Shown: positions 1 to 8,043 of the stretch, one piece after another
Layout of the letters: every line of letters begins with the position of its first letter
Numbering within the stretch: the stretch's first letter is position 1
Origin: an uncultured Helicobacter sp.
GTDB taxonomy: Bacteria; Campylobacterota; Campylobacteria; Campylobacterales; Helicobacteraceae
Length of the DNA: 64,000 bases
Direction: 5' to 3'
Assembly: GCF_937893305.1 (NCBI RefSeq)
Contig: NZ_CALBGN010000019.1
Coordinates: 65,845 to 129,844, forward strand
Translations under genes and position numbers: made by a program
Notes under the pieces: model-generated
The model's database searches: none
Seen by the model: only the letters and a program-made list of their open reading frames with translations
What the model was told of the DNA's origin: nothing

Positions 1-1209
1 ATAATCTAGCCATTTTCTTTTCAAAAACCAACTATGTCCCACCAAATCCACTCTTGCTGTATAATCCAAATTTCCATCCCAACCAACCCTAAATGACTTG
101 TCATAAGGATATTTTTCCATCTCATCAAAAACAATTCCGATTGTCCCATAAAGTCCTTCTTTTTCACACATTTGCACTAGGCAATTTTCAAGCCACCTTG
201 AGCCTGGAATCGTATCATCGTCAAAAACACATACATATTGTGATTTTGCATTTTTTCTTGCAAAATCAAACCTTTCCCAGACTCCATAATTTTTATCGCA
301 AATTTTCACATCATCAAAATGATCCAATAATTCTTTATTAAAGACGATTTTATAATCTTCATCTATCCCATCTTGAAATAACAAAATCTCTTTAGGTTTA
401 ACACTCTGATTCTTCAGTGCTTCTAATTGCAATCTTAGATTTGACGGTTTTTTATATGCTGTCAAAATCACGCTGACATCAAAATTAATCATTCTAGGAT
501 TATACATCCAACAAATGCGTTTGGCATAATCACTTGTTACATCCATATAAGGTCTAGTTTGTTTATTATGAATAAAAGTATCAAGCGCAGAGCCAAAATC
601 TATGTAACAATTGTTCGGATTGTTTTGAAACAAATCCACAATGATAGGCTCACTCATAGGACCTGCTGCAACAACATAAAGCAAATCATTTCTGCACCCA
701 AAATCTTGTTTTATTTGCTCAATCATTTGCTTTGCATCATTCTCCCAAAAGCCAATACAATCATCACTAACTTCATAATGTTTTAGGATATTTAAATTGC
801 CTATTTTACGATTTTTCGCTCTATAATTTGCAATCAATACAACATCTCTGTGTAAAGTAGGAAACTTTTCTTCAAATTTCTTATAATTTGCATTTGACCA
901 AAAATTAGAAAATGTAATATTTCTACTTCTTATTCTCGTCATATACCATAGATATGCACTCATATCACAACAAGGACAAGAGATTCCATAAAAAACTTTT
1001 TCATCATCAAGATTTAACGAAGCAAGCAATGCTTCTCCAAGTTTAGAAACATAATCTGTAGATTGCCAACCTTCCTGTGCTGTAACCTTGCGTCCGCACA
1101 TAATTGCACACTCACCATCACCATATCTTAATAATACAAAATTTTCATTCTTTTCAATTTTATCCCAAATCTTATCAAATTCATTATTTTGAAAAAGTCT
1201 ATGTTCCAT
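1..1209 (-). CDS. Two-domain glycosyltransferase (GT-D type + GT2), 3' end outside window
   Basis: An uninterrupted frame of 403 codons starts at ATG 1209 behind an AAGGGG Shine-Dalgarno and runs off the left edge. Residues about 1-235 look like the GT-D / DUF1792 family, with RYGDGE at 28-33 as the likely nucleotide-sugar/metal motif. From about residue 238 a GT2 (GT-A) domain begins with SVILTAYKKPSN and carries an acidic DDD at 330-332. Both domains should move sugars onto a cell-surface glycan at the inner membrane. It lies downstream of the methyltransferase and wecB in the same direction, so it is probably part of one glycan operon. The exact sugar and acceptor cannot be read from sequence. 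Length and C-terminus are unknown because the gene is cut. Family assignment is from remembered motifs, not from a search. Confidence 0.8.
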   Translation of the reverse strand, partial: MEHRLFQNNEFDKIWDKIEKNENFVLLRYGDGECAIMCGRKVTAQEGWQSTDYVSKLGEALLASLNLDDEKVFYGISCPCCDMSAYLWYMTRIRSRNITFSNFWSNANYKKFEEKFPTLHRDVVLIANYRAKNRKIGNLNILKHYEVSDDCIGFWENDAKQMIEQIKQDFGCRNDLLYVVAAGPMSEPIIVDLFQNNPNNCYIDFGSALDTFIHNKQTRPYMDVTSDYAKRICWMYNPRMINFDVSVILTAYKKPSNLRLQLEALKNQSVKPKEILLFQDGIDEDYKIVFNKELLDHFDDVKICDKNYGVWERFDFARKNAKSQYVCVFDDDTIPGSRWLENCLVQMCEKEGLYGTIGIVFDEMEKYPYDKSFRVGWDGNLDYTARVDLVGHSWFLKRKWLDY

Positions 1210-1232
1210 TTTATGCCCCTTTTCTGTGTTAA

Positions 1233-2039
1233 TTATAATTTTTGAGCTGTAATTACATAATCATAATTTGGTCTAAATACTTCAACCTTTAAATTCTTAT
1301 ATTTTCCAGAGTATTGAAAAAATTCTTTTATCATGTCTGGCACTAAATACAGTGTATGTGTAACTTCATTTCTTGATGCTGGATCATCTGAAAAACCATC
1401 TGGCACGAAAAGAACAATATAACCATTTGGCTTTAATAATTCTGCCGCGCTATTTAAGGATTTTATTGGCTCAAAAACATGCTCAAAAGAATGTGAGCTA
1501 ATAACAAAATCAAAGGCATTTAGTCTATCTTGAATATTTTCTATCTTCGAACAATTCTCCCATGATCCTTGATAAATATTTTTTGTAGGATAATTATTTA
1601 CATCCCAAATTCTTCCATTAAAATTTATAATTTCGTCCCCCCCCCCTCCCGCACTATTATTTTGCAAATTATAATCAACTCCTATCCAATTTTTATATTT
1701 TTTATCTGCAACAATAGGGAATTTTCCAGGACCGATTTCTGCTATATGTAGATCATAAGAAAAATTTGGAATAAGTTTTTTGATATATTCAAACATAAAA
1801 GGTTGCGGTTCTGCATTTTCACCAAAATAATACATTCCAAGTTTTCTATCTTTATATAGCATCTTTTTGTATTTTTTGCACTTTTCTATATCTAATTGAG
1901 TTTGCAAAGAACAGTCATACAATGTTCTAAATGACTGGTAATTTAAAAAGAAATCTAACACTAGATTATACTCTCTTTCAGAAAAAACAAATCTTTTGCT
2001 CTCATTGAGTCTGCCTAATAGTTTTTGAATCATTTTCAT
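1233..2039 (-). CDS. SAM-dependent methyltransferase with internal poly-G tract
   Basis: This 268-residue class I methyltransferase has motif I EIGPGK at 101-106, the acidic strand end VDY at 121-123, and a post-motif region around FDFVISSHSFEHV (177-188) followed by LLKPNGYIVLFVPDG. It probably methylates a sugar or another small group of the surface glycan. The codons for residues 131-135 contain a run of ten G (positions 1637-1646 on the plus strand as C), in frame here, so the gene is in the ON state in this assembly. A one-base change in the run would end the protein in the middle of the SAM-binding fold. The start overlaps the wecB stop by four bases (ATGA), so it is translationally coupled. 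The substrate is unknown. Confidence 0.85.
   Translation of the reverse strand: MKMIQKLLGRLNESKRFVFSEREYNLVLDFFLNYQSFRTLYDCSLQTQLDIEKCKKYKKMLYKDRKLGMYYFGENAEPQPFMFEYIKKLIPNFSYDLHIAEIGPGKFPIVADKKYKNWIGVDYNLQNNSAGGGGDEIINFNGRIWDVNNYPTKNIYQGSWENCSKIENIQDRLNAFDFVISSHSFEHVFEPIKSLNSAAELLKPNGYIVLFVPDGFSDDPASRNEVTHTLYLVPDMIKEFFQYSGKYKNLKVEVFRPNYDYVITAQKL
1637..1646 (-). repeat. G10 homopolymer (likely phase-variation tract)
   Basis: Ten consecutive C on the plus strand read as ten G in the methyltransferase coding strand, preceded by GCGGGA. In Campylobacter and Helicobacter, runs of about 8-12 G in glycan genes change length by slipped-strand mispairing and switch genes on and off. In a genome this AT-rich such a run is unlikely by chance, and I saw no other G or C run longer than six in the window. 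Confidence 0.85.
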
Positions 2040-3157
2040 TTCATCTCCTTAAAATTTCTAATTTCCAAATATATCCTTAATGCCGACATTCCATCTCCAT
2101 AGGGATTTCTACTGCTCTTTAGGCGTGTTTTTTCTCTATCTTGCTTTAAAATCTCTCTTGCTTCTTTTAAGATTTTATACTCATCAGCACCAACTAACCT
2201 AGAAAAACCAGCTTCAATCCCCTCTGTGCGTTCAGTTTCATAACGCATCACCAACACAGGAGTGCCAAAAGTAGGTGCTTCTTCTTGAATCCCACCAGAA
2301 TCTGTTAAGATAAGCTTTGCACTTTTGATTAAGCAAATTGTTTCAGGATAATCTAAAGGACTAGTTAAAATCACATTAAAAATCCCATTTAATCTCTCAA
2401 AAACTCTATCAGAAACATTTGGATTAGGATGCACAGAAAACACAAATTGATGATCGCCAAACTCTTGTGCAAGCCCGATGATCGCCGATAAAATATACTC
2501 CAATCTTTCCCCAAAGTTTTCTCTGCGATGTGCTGTTATAAAAACCAATTTATCATTTAGTTCTATATGAAGATTTTTTAAATGTTTTTCTGCCCTTTTT
2601 ATAACACTATCTGACAAACACTCTAAAGCATCAATAACCGTATTTCCAGTAATAAATATCTTTTCTTCTTTGATATTTTCTTTAACTAAAGCCATATAAG
2701 CTCTTTGTGTTGGAACAAAGTGCAAATCTGCAATGCGAGCAATCATTTGACGCAAGGCTTCTTCTGGATAAGGCTCAAAATTATCATAGCTTCTAAGACC
2801 AGCTTCAATATGAAAAATCGGAATCCTTTTGTAAAAGCTCGCTAAAGCTCCACAAAATGCACTCATTGTATCGCCTTGAATAATCGTAGCATCAATTTGA
2901 TTATTACAATAAAGATCTGCTAAAGAATTCAAAATCCTTGCTTGAACACCGGCTAAAGTCTGATTTGACAACATAACATTCAAACGAAAATCAGCCGTAA
3001 TTCCAAAATACCCCAATGTCTGATTTGAAAGTTCTTTTTGTTGTTCTGTATTGCAAACCAAAACTTTAAATGCAGAATCCTTACGCAGCTCTAAAATAAC
3101 TGGAGCTAATTTTATCGCTTCAGGTCTAGTTCCTAAAATCACAAGAATGGTCTTCAT
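2036..3157 (-). CDS. wecB: UDP-N-acetylglucosamine 2-epimerase (non-hydrolysing)
   Basis: The 373-residue protein interconverts UDP-GlcNAc and UDP-ManNAc in the cytoplasm, feeding ManNAc-type sugars into surface polysaccharide. Family hallmarks are present: GTRPEAIK at 9-16, HIEAGLRS at 116-123, AHRREN at 209-214 and DSGGIQEEA at 286-294. The length matches the bacterial family of about 370-390. It heads the minus-strand group that continues into the methyltransferase (four-base overlap) and the GT-D/GT2 enzyme, which suggests its product is used by this locus. Non-hydrolysing rather than hydrolysing type is inferred from length and the absence of a kinase domain. Confidence 0.93.
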   Translation of the reverse strand: MKTILVILGTRPEAIKLAPVILELRKDSAFKVLVCNTEQQKELSNQTLGYFGITADFRLNVMLSNQTLAGVQARILNSLADLYCNNQIDATIIQGDTMSAFCGALASFYKRIPIFHIEAGLRSYDNFEPYPEEALRQMIARIADLHFVPTQRAYMALVKENIKEEKIFITGNTVIDALECLSDSVIKRAEKHLKNLHIELNDKLVFITAHRRENFGERLEYILSAIIGLAQEFGDHQFVFSVHPNPNVSDRVFERLNGIFNVILTSPLDYPETICLIKSAKLILTDSGGIQEEAPTFGTPVLVMRYETERTEGIEAGFSRLVGADEYKILKEAREILKQDREKTRLKSSRNPYGDGMSALRIYLEIRNFKEMK

Positions 3158-3197
3158 CTACATCACCTTCAAAAACTGAAATCCTACCATATTCTGC

Positions 3198-3203
3198 TAT
3201 AAT
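3198..3203 (+). promoter_or_regulatory. -10 element (TATAAT) for the GT8 gene
   Basis: A perfect TATAAT lies 20 bases before the GT8 start codon, in the short divergent gap between wecB and the GT8 gene. The epsilonproteobacterial housekeeping promoter is defined mainly by this box, so no clear -35 is expected. Confidence 0.6.
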
Positions 3204-3222
3204 TTTTACAAAAAGGATTCCA

Positions 3223-4536
3223 ATGTTTCATATTATTTTAAGTGCTGATGAAAATTATATCAAATACACCTCTGTCTTAATCACAAGTATTATCTATAAG
3301 ACAAACCCTAAATTAAGCTTTAAAGACTTCTGCCACAAAGAAGGCTTTAAAGCTCCTAAAAATAGCTCTTTTACTAGTTATCAAAATATGAATTTAAACA
3401 CCTTATCCAAACAAGAAAATAAAGAATACTGCAAAGAAGGCTATGTGTTTCATATCCTAAGCAATTCTATCTCTAGCACAACTCAAAAGAAACTAAAAGA
3501 ACTCCAAAACGCTCTTCACGCGATCTATCCTTGCGAAATTCTAACACATCTCATAAATGACAAAGAGTTTGCAAACTTCCCAATCTCTGGTGCTGCACAT
3601 AGTAATTATTTGCCATATTATCGCTTAAGATTAGATTTTTATCTCGATGACTCTATTACAAAATGTCTTTATTTAGACTCTGATATGCTTTGCCTTTGTG
3701 ATTTAAGAGAACTTTTTGCCATAGATTTAAAAGACTATATTCTAGCAGCCATCAATGATCCGGGCACTAAAAAGCGCAAAATCAAATACAAAGAAAATGG
3801 CAAAACAACAACTTTTAACTTTAACGATGATTATTTTAATTCTGGCTTTTTACTCATTAACACACTAAACTACAAACAACATAAAATTCAAGAAAAATGT
3901 GAAGATCTTGCTAAAAAATGCTATTACATCAAAGCTGCCGACCAAGACTTACTAAATGCTACAATCCCGCAAGATAAGCTTTTAAAACTTCCTATTGCCT
4001 ATAATTTTTCTTCTATTAGCTTTTGTATTGCGATTTGTAAAGATGAGCAAAAATATCGTTTAAACTGCACTAGAGAGGAGTTTATGCAAAGTTATAGAAA
4101 TCCAAAAATTATTCACTATGGTGAAAAACCTTGGAAATTTTTACAAAGCTATGTCAATAGCAAAGAAGAAAACATCAACGACATTTGGTGGCATTATGCA
4201 ACAATTACGCCAAGTTTTAATCAAGAATTATTAGAATCCAAAACTTCCATTAAAGAGTATTTGCACTTCGCCTCTTTAGGCTTTGAAGTCTTTAAACTCT
4301 CTTCAAAATTCACAGGATATTTTGCTCTAAAAACCTTAATTCACACACCAGAAAATGACGCAAATCTAACAACTAAAATCCCAAAGGATCTCTTTGGGCT
4401 ATGCTGTATTTTAGGAGAGATTATTCTTTTTGCTAGAAAACACAAAAAGGGGGCTTTAAGCGTGCTTTTAAAGGCTTTAAAAATTAAAAGAAATTTTAAA
4501 AAATTTAGCACACAAAAATTTAATCAACTGCTCTAA
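3223..4536 (+). CDS. Glycosyltransferase family 8 protein
   Basis: The 437-residue protein resembles the LgtC/WaaJ-type GT8 family, which transfers galactose or glucose with retention onto lipooligosaccharide. It opens with a typical FHIILSADENYIKYTSVLITS strand-helix. It has the DxD metal motif in YLDSDML, the FNSGFLLIN motif, the DQDLLN motif and a terminal HYGEKPWKF signature. A long insert of about 70 residues separates the first strand from the catalytic core. It has its own TATAAT promoter and is the only plus-strand gene in a minus-strand glycan cluster, so it may have been inserted separately. Its last 17 bases overlap the 3' end of the convergent GT4 gene. Donor and acceptor are unknown. 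Confidence 0.88.
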   Translation: MFHIILSADENYIKYTSVLITSIIYKTNPKLSFKDFCHKEGFKAPKNSSFTSYQNMNLNTLSKQENKEYCKEGYVFHILSNSISSTTQKKLKELQNALHAIYPCEILTHLINDKEFANFPISGAAHSNYLPYYRLRLDFYLDDSITKCLYLDSDMLCLCDLRELFAIDLKDYILAAINDPGTKKRKIKYKENGKTTTFNFNDDYFNSGFLLINTLNYKQHKIQEKCEDLAKKCYYIKAADQDLLNATIPQDKLLKLPIAYNFSSISFCIAICKDEQKYRLNCTREEFMQSYRNPKIIHYGEKPWKFLQSYVNSKEENINDIWWHYATITPSFNQELLESKTSIKEYLHFASLGFEVFKLSSKFTGYFALKTLIHTPENDANLTTKIPKDLFGLCCILGEIILFARKHKKGALSVLLKALKIKRNFKKFSTQKFNQLL

Positions 4537-5587
4537 AAAACTTCTCCCACTCTTGCATTACTACTTCTTTAGAAAATTTTTTTGCTACCCTTTGTTTTGC
4601 ATACTCTCCCATTTTCTCTCTCAAACTCTCTTTACCCATTAAATGCGCTAATTGTTTCGCATATTCTCGTAAATCTCCATTAGGGATTAAAAACCCACTT
4701 TGCTTATCTTCTATAATATCCCTAGGACCTGATAAAACATCAAATGCCACACAAGGCAATCCGTAAGCACCAGATTCAACCAATACCATACCAAAGCCCT
4801 CCGCATAACTTGTCATCGCATATACGCTAGAGCTTAGATATTTCTCACTAATTTTATCTGTAAAATTCTCTAAAATCACAGAATCTTCAAGTTGATATTC
4901 TTTAATTTTTGCCGTAATCTCATCTCTACTCTCCCCCTCGCCTACAATACATAATTTCCAATCTTTATATTGCCTACATACAAGATTCCAAACTTCCACA
5001 AGGCGTTTAAAACCCTTTTCGTCATTATCTGTCATTCTCCCAACTGATATAACACATTTTTGTCTATAATCTGTGCGTTCTTTTGGACAATTAAACAAGA
5101 AATTTGGAATCACTCTAACATTTTTATGATGCCTTTGCCAAAACTCAAATTCTCCAGATGACACAAGCACAAGCGTATCAAAAAAGTTATATCTCCCTAA
5201 ATAACGCCCTTTTGATGCTGTGTGTATTATCTTTACATAATGCGTATTTTCACACTTAAACAAAGGATAGTGCGGAGAGTTATTAAAAATAATAAAATCT
5301 TTATCCTTGTAATGCCTATTTAGCCAATAACTTTCATAAATTTTATAAAACAACCTATACAAAAGACTTTTACGCTTATTATCCATTGTAGTTACATTTA
5401 AATATCTAAGTTTCACTTTAGGATCTAGCGCATAAGACTCTTTGTCTCCGCCCTTATAAAAACTTAGAATCTCAACATCAAAGCCATGCTCTACAAACGC
5501 ATTTGCTAAATTTACTACGACGCGTTCTGCTCCACCTTTTATCGTAATATCGCCAATGGTTAAAAGGATTTTTTGAGTTACTTCCAT
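4520..5587 (-). CDS. Glycosyltransferase family 4 protein
   Basis: The 355-residue GT-B enzyme probably adds a sugar to a lipid-linked or LOS glycan from the cytoplasmic side. The N-terminal GDITIKGGAERVVVNLA is the usual GGAE-type acceptor loop. The C-terminal half has ISVGRM and the donor-binding region ending in EGFGMVLVESGAYGLPCVAFD, the E-x7-E signature of retaining GT4 enzymes. The length is normal for the family. The start overlaps the end of the upstream double GT2 gene by ten bases, so the two are coupled. The exact linkage formed is not predictable. Confidence 0.9.
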   Translation of the reverse strand: MEVTQKILLTIGDITIKGGAERVVVNLANAFVEHGFDVEILSFYKGGDKESYALDPKVKLRYLNVTTMDNKRKSLLYRLFYKIYESYWLNRHYKDKDFIIFNNSPHYPLFKCENTHYVKIIHTASKGRYLGRYNFFDTLVLVSSGEFEFWQRHHKNVRVIPNFLFNCPKERTDYRQKCVISVGRMTDNDEKGFKRLVEVWNLVCRQYKDWKLCIVGEGESRDEITAKIKEYQLEDSVILENFTDKISEKYLSSSVYAMTSYAEGFGMVLVESGAYGLPCVAFDVLSGPRDIIEDKQSGFLIPNGDLREYAKQLAHLMGKESLREKMGEYAKQRVAKKFSKEVVMQEWEKFFRAVD

Positions 5588-7125
5588 TGTGTTTTTTGCT
5601 CTTTTAGTGTTTGAAGATAAATTTGATGATTAGATTCCAACATTGCACGATTATTTTCTAAATGATACAAATGATAAGCAATCCCTGCAAACTTCAATCT
5701 CCTAAACTCCCCTCCATTAAATAAAAATCTTGCAACAAATTCTGAATCTTCTCTCCCCCAACCAATAAATTTCTCATTAAATCCTCCAATATCTAGACAA
5801 TCCCGCCTATAAAAGCTCATATTGCAACTCCTAATCCCTTTAATAAAATCCCTTGTTTTAAAAAAATCTTTTGAAATACTTGAATTTGCATATATTAAAT
5901 AAGAAAATAGCTTGCAACGCCTAGATTTCAAGCCTCTATATTCTTTGACTTTACAAACTCCTTGCTCTATTACATTATCTGTCCTTTTAGGGTCTAAAAT
6001 CACCCTTGAACCTTGCAAAATTTGCTTAGGTTTTGCAAAGCGTAAATGATCTTTAATAAAATGTGATTCCAACACCATATCACCATCAATGATAATAATA
6101 TACTCTCCACTTGCTTCCTTAAAAGCATTATTCCGACTCTTAGAAGCTCTAAATCCTTTATCTTCTTGCCAAATATGCTTTAACACGCAAGGAAAATCCA
6201 CTTGATAGGATTCTATTAGCTCCTTTGTATCTTCATCACTGCCATCATCTGCTATAAGCACTTCATTAGGCAACATTTCAAGCTCTTTAATGGAATCTAA
6301 AACTAACGCTAAACGCTTCTTTTGATTATAAGTTGTGATAATCAAACTCACACTTTTTGGTGATGTTTTGCATTGCAATTCATAAAGTTTTGCGTATTTA
6401 AAAAACGCTCCAAGTCCATTGCAAACACTAATTATAAAGCCTTTATAGCCATATAGAAATCCTTTTTTAAAACAATAATCGCGCACAAACTTAAAACCCC
6501 CGTGTAAAACTGCCCTAAACATTGAACTTTTTTTGTGTAGATTCTGCTTTGCCCATAACGTGGAATAATGCTGCATTTTTACAAGTAAAGTTTCTATATC
6601 ATTATAAGCATAATGTAAAAGACCATTTTTTAATTGCACAATTTGCGTGTCCTTTTGCATCTCTAAGCTTTCATGCACTAAATTTGTATTAAATTGCGTA
6701 TGTGTTTTATTAAAAATCCGATTGACAAAATCTGGATACCAACCACAAGCCTTAATCCATTCTCCACGATATAGATTTTTTCTAGGCATTGCTAAAATTA
6801 AATTTTCACTCCATTGTAAGCTTTCAAGCTCTTTAAATACATCTCTATCAAGCACCTCATCTGCGTCAATACTAAACACCCAATCATTGCTAGTCTTGCT
6901 TAATGCTAAATTTTTTAATGCTCCAAAACCGATAAATTCGCTTTCAAAGACTTTTAGATTTTGATAAGTTCCATTAAACTCTTGTACGATTTGTAGTGTA
7001 TTATCTGTGCTTTTATTATCCACTAGGATAATCTCATCAAAACGCCCTAGTGATTCTAAGCACTCCTTTAAAGTGGATTCCGCATTTTTAACAATCATAC
7101 AAACACTAATTTTAGGAAAACTCAC
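5578..7125 (-). CDS. Tandem two-domain GT2 glycosyltransferase
   Basis: The 515-residue protein joins two GT2 domains. Residues about 1-250 look like the WaaE/KdtX-type core glucosyltransferases (ISVCMIVKNAESTLKECLESL, then VFSIDADEVLD). Residues about 258-510 form a second GT-A domain (SLIITTYNQKKRL, the metal motif IIIDGDM, then GWGREDSEFVARF, typical of galactosyltransferase C-termini). Two different transfers to a LOS core are likely. The start is GTG at 7125, whose GTGA overlaps the purN stop, with GAGG about six bases upstream. The coupling to purN is unusual but may simply reflect gene packing. The roles of the two domains are inferred from family resemblance. Confidence 0.88.
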   Translation of the reverse strand: MSFPKISVCMIVKNAESTLKECLESLGRFDEIILVDNKSTDNTLQIVQEFNGTYQNLKVFESEFIGFGALKNLALSKTSNDWVFSIDADEVLDRDVFKELESLQWSENLILAMPRKNLYRGEWIKACGWYPDFVNRIFNKTHTQFNTNLVHESLEMQKDTQIVQLKNGLLHYAYNDIETLLVKMQHYSTLWAKQNLHKKSSMFRAVLHGGFKFVRDYCFKKGFLYGYKGFIISVCNGLGAFFKYAKLYELQCKTSPKSVSLIITTYNQKKRLALVLDSIKELEMLPNEVLIADDGSDEDTKELIESYQVDFPCVLKHIWQEDKGFRASKSRNNAFKEASGEYIIIIDGDMVLESHFIKDHLRFAKPKQILQGSRVILDPKRTDNVIEQGVCKVKEYRGLKSRRCKLFSYLIYANSSISKDFFKTRDFIKGIRSCNMSFYRRDCLDIGGFNEKFIGWGREDSEFVARFLFNGGEFRRLKFAGIAYHLYHLENNRAMLESNHQIYLQTLKEQKTQWK

Positions 7126-7790
7126 ACTAATACCTCTAACACCGCTAAAGGATAAAGATAATGCTCTAACCTATGCACGCGCTCTTCATAGGATTCCAAA
7201 CTCTCTTTTTCTTTTTTGATTAAAATACCTTGCGCGATAATCTCCCCACTATCTAGCTCACTGCTTACATAATGCACGCTAACTCCCCCGAGCTTCATTT
7301 GACTTTGATAGGATTCCACAATCCCATGCGCTCCTTTAAAAAGTGGCAAAAGTGATGGATGAATATTAATCGCTTTGATTGCATTTGTAAAAATAGGGGT
7401 TAAAATCCGCATAAAACCCGCTAAAACACATAAATCTAATTTTAAAGGTTTTAAAATTGCAACGAGCTCTTTATCAAACTCTACTCTATCCTTAAAGGCA
7501 CTGCTTTCTAAAATTTGCGTGTGAATCCCAAGACTTTTAGCACGCACCAAACCATAAGCATCCTTTTTGTTACTAAGTGCTAACACAACCTCTACTTTAA
7601 ATGCTTCTTTAATACACTCTTCACACTCTACAAATGATTTTGTGATTCCACCTATTAAAAACTCTTTTGCTTCGCCTTGCCAATTTACTCCTTGTTGAAC
7701 GCAAAAAGACTTGTTATGCAAAGATTTAATTAATGCTTCTAAATTGCTTCCATTTCCACTGAATAAAATTGCAACACGCTTTACTTGCAA
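7122..7790 (-). CDS. purN: Phosphoribosylglycinamide formyltransferase
   Basis: PurN transfers a formyl group from 10-formyl-THF to GAR in de novo purine synthesis. The start motif ILFSGNGSNLEALI, the catalytic region INIHPSLLPLFKGAHG (Asn-His pair) and GGVSVHYVSSELDSGEIIAQ are all present. At 222 residues it is slightly longer than the usual 190-215, because of an insert near residues 30-60. The start is a TTG at 7790 behind AAGGA, six bases upstream, overlapping the upstream 81-residue gene by ten bases. Downstream it is coupled to the double GT2 gene. Confidence 0.92.
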   Translation of the reverse strand: MQVKRVAILFSGNGSNLEALIKSLHNKSFCVQQGVNWQGEAKEFLIGGITKSFVECEECIKEAFKVEVVLALSNKKDAYGLVRAKSLGIHTQILESSAFKDRVEFDKELVAILKPLKLDLCVLAGFMRILTPIFTNAIKAINIHPSLLPLFKGAHGIVESYQSQMKLGGVSVHYVSSELDSGEIIAQGILIKKEKESLESYEERVHRLEHYLYPLAVLEVLV

Positions 7791-8026
7791 GCTTTGTCCT
7801 TATGAAACAATGCTGGGTGTGTGGCTTTTAGATTCTGGAGATTTTGCAAAATCTCTCTTGTCCCATATTCCACACTCTCATCATCAAGATTATCAATATA
7901 AGCGTCTAATGCATCTTGAATCTTTTCTTCTTTAACTCCACTTAAAAGCAACGCCACGCACAACATATCGCTAAGTTGAATAGATAATTCTTCAATTTCT
8001 TCTTCTAAAGCTTTAATTTTTTCCAT
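7781..8026 (-). CDS. Small hypothetical protein upstream of purN
   Basis: This 81-residue protein starts at an ATG seven bases after AGGAG. It is charged and predicted mostly helical, opening with a Glu/Lys/Leu-rich stretch that could form a short coiled coil (KALEEEIEELSIQLSDM). I recognise no domain. It lies between the DHH phosphoesterase and purN on the same strand and overlaps purN by ten bases, so it is likely translated from the same message. The good ribosome site and tight packing make it a real gene, but its function is unknown. Confidence 0.7.
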   Translation of the reverse strand: MEKIKALEEEIEELSIQLSDMLCVALLLSGVKEEKIQDALDAYIDNLDDESVEYGTREILQNLQNLKATHPALFHKDKACK

Positions 8027-8043
8027 ACATTAACTCCTAAATT

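Noticed and set aside
93..786. Plus-strand frames of 75-82 codons at the left edge
   Set aside because: They run antisense to a 403-codon glycosyltransferase frame with clear GT-D and GT2 motifs on the minus strand.
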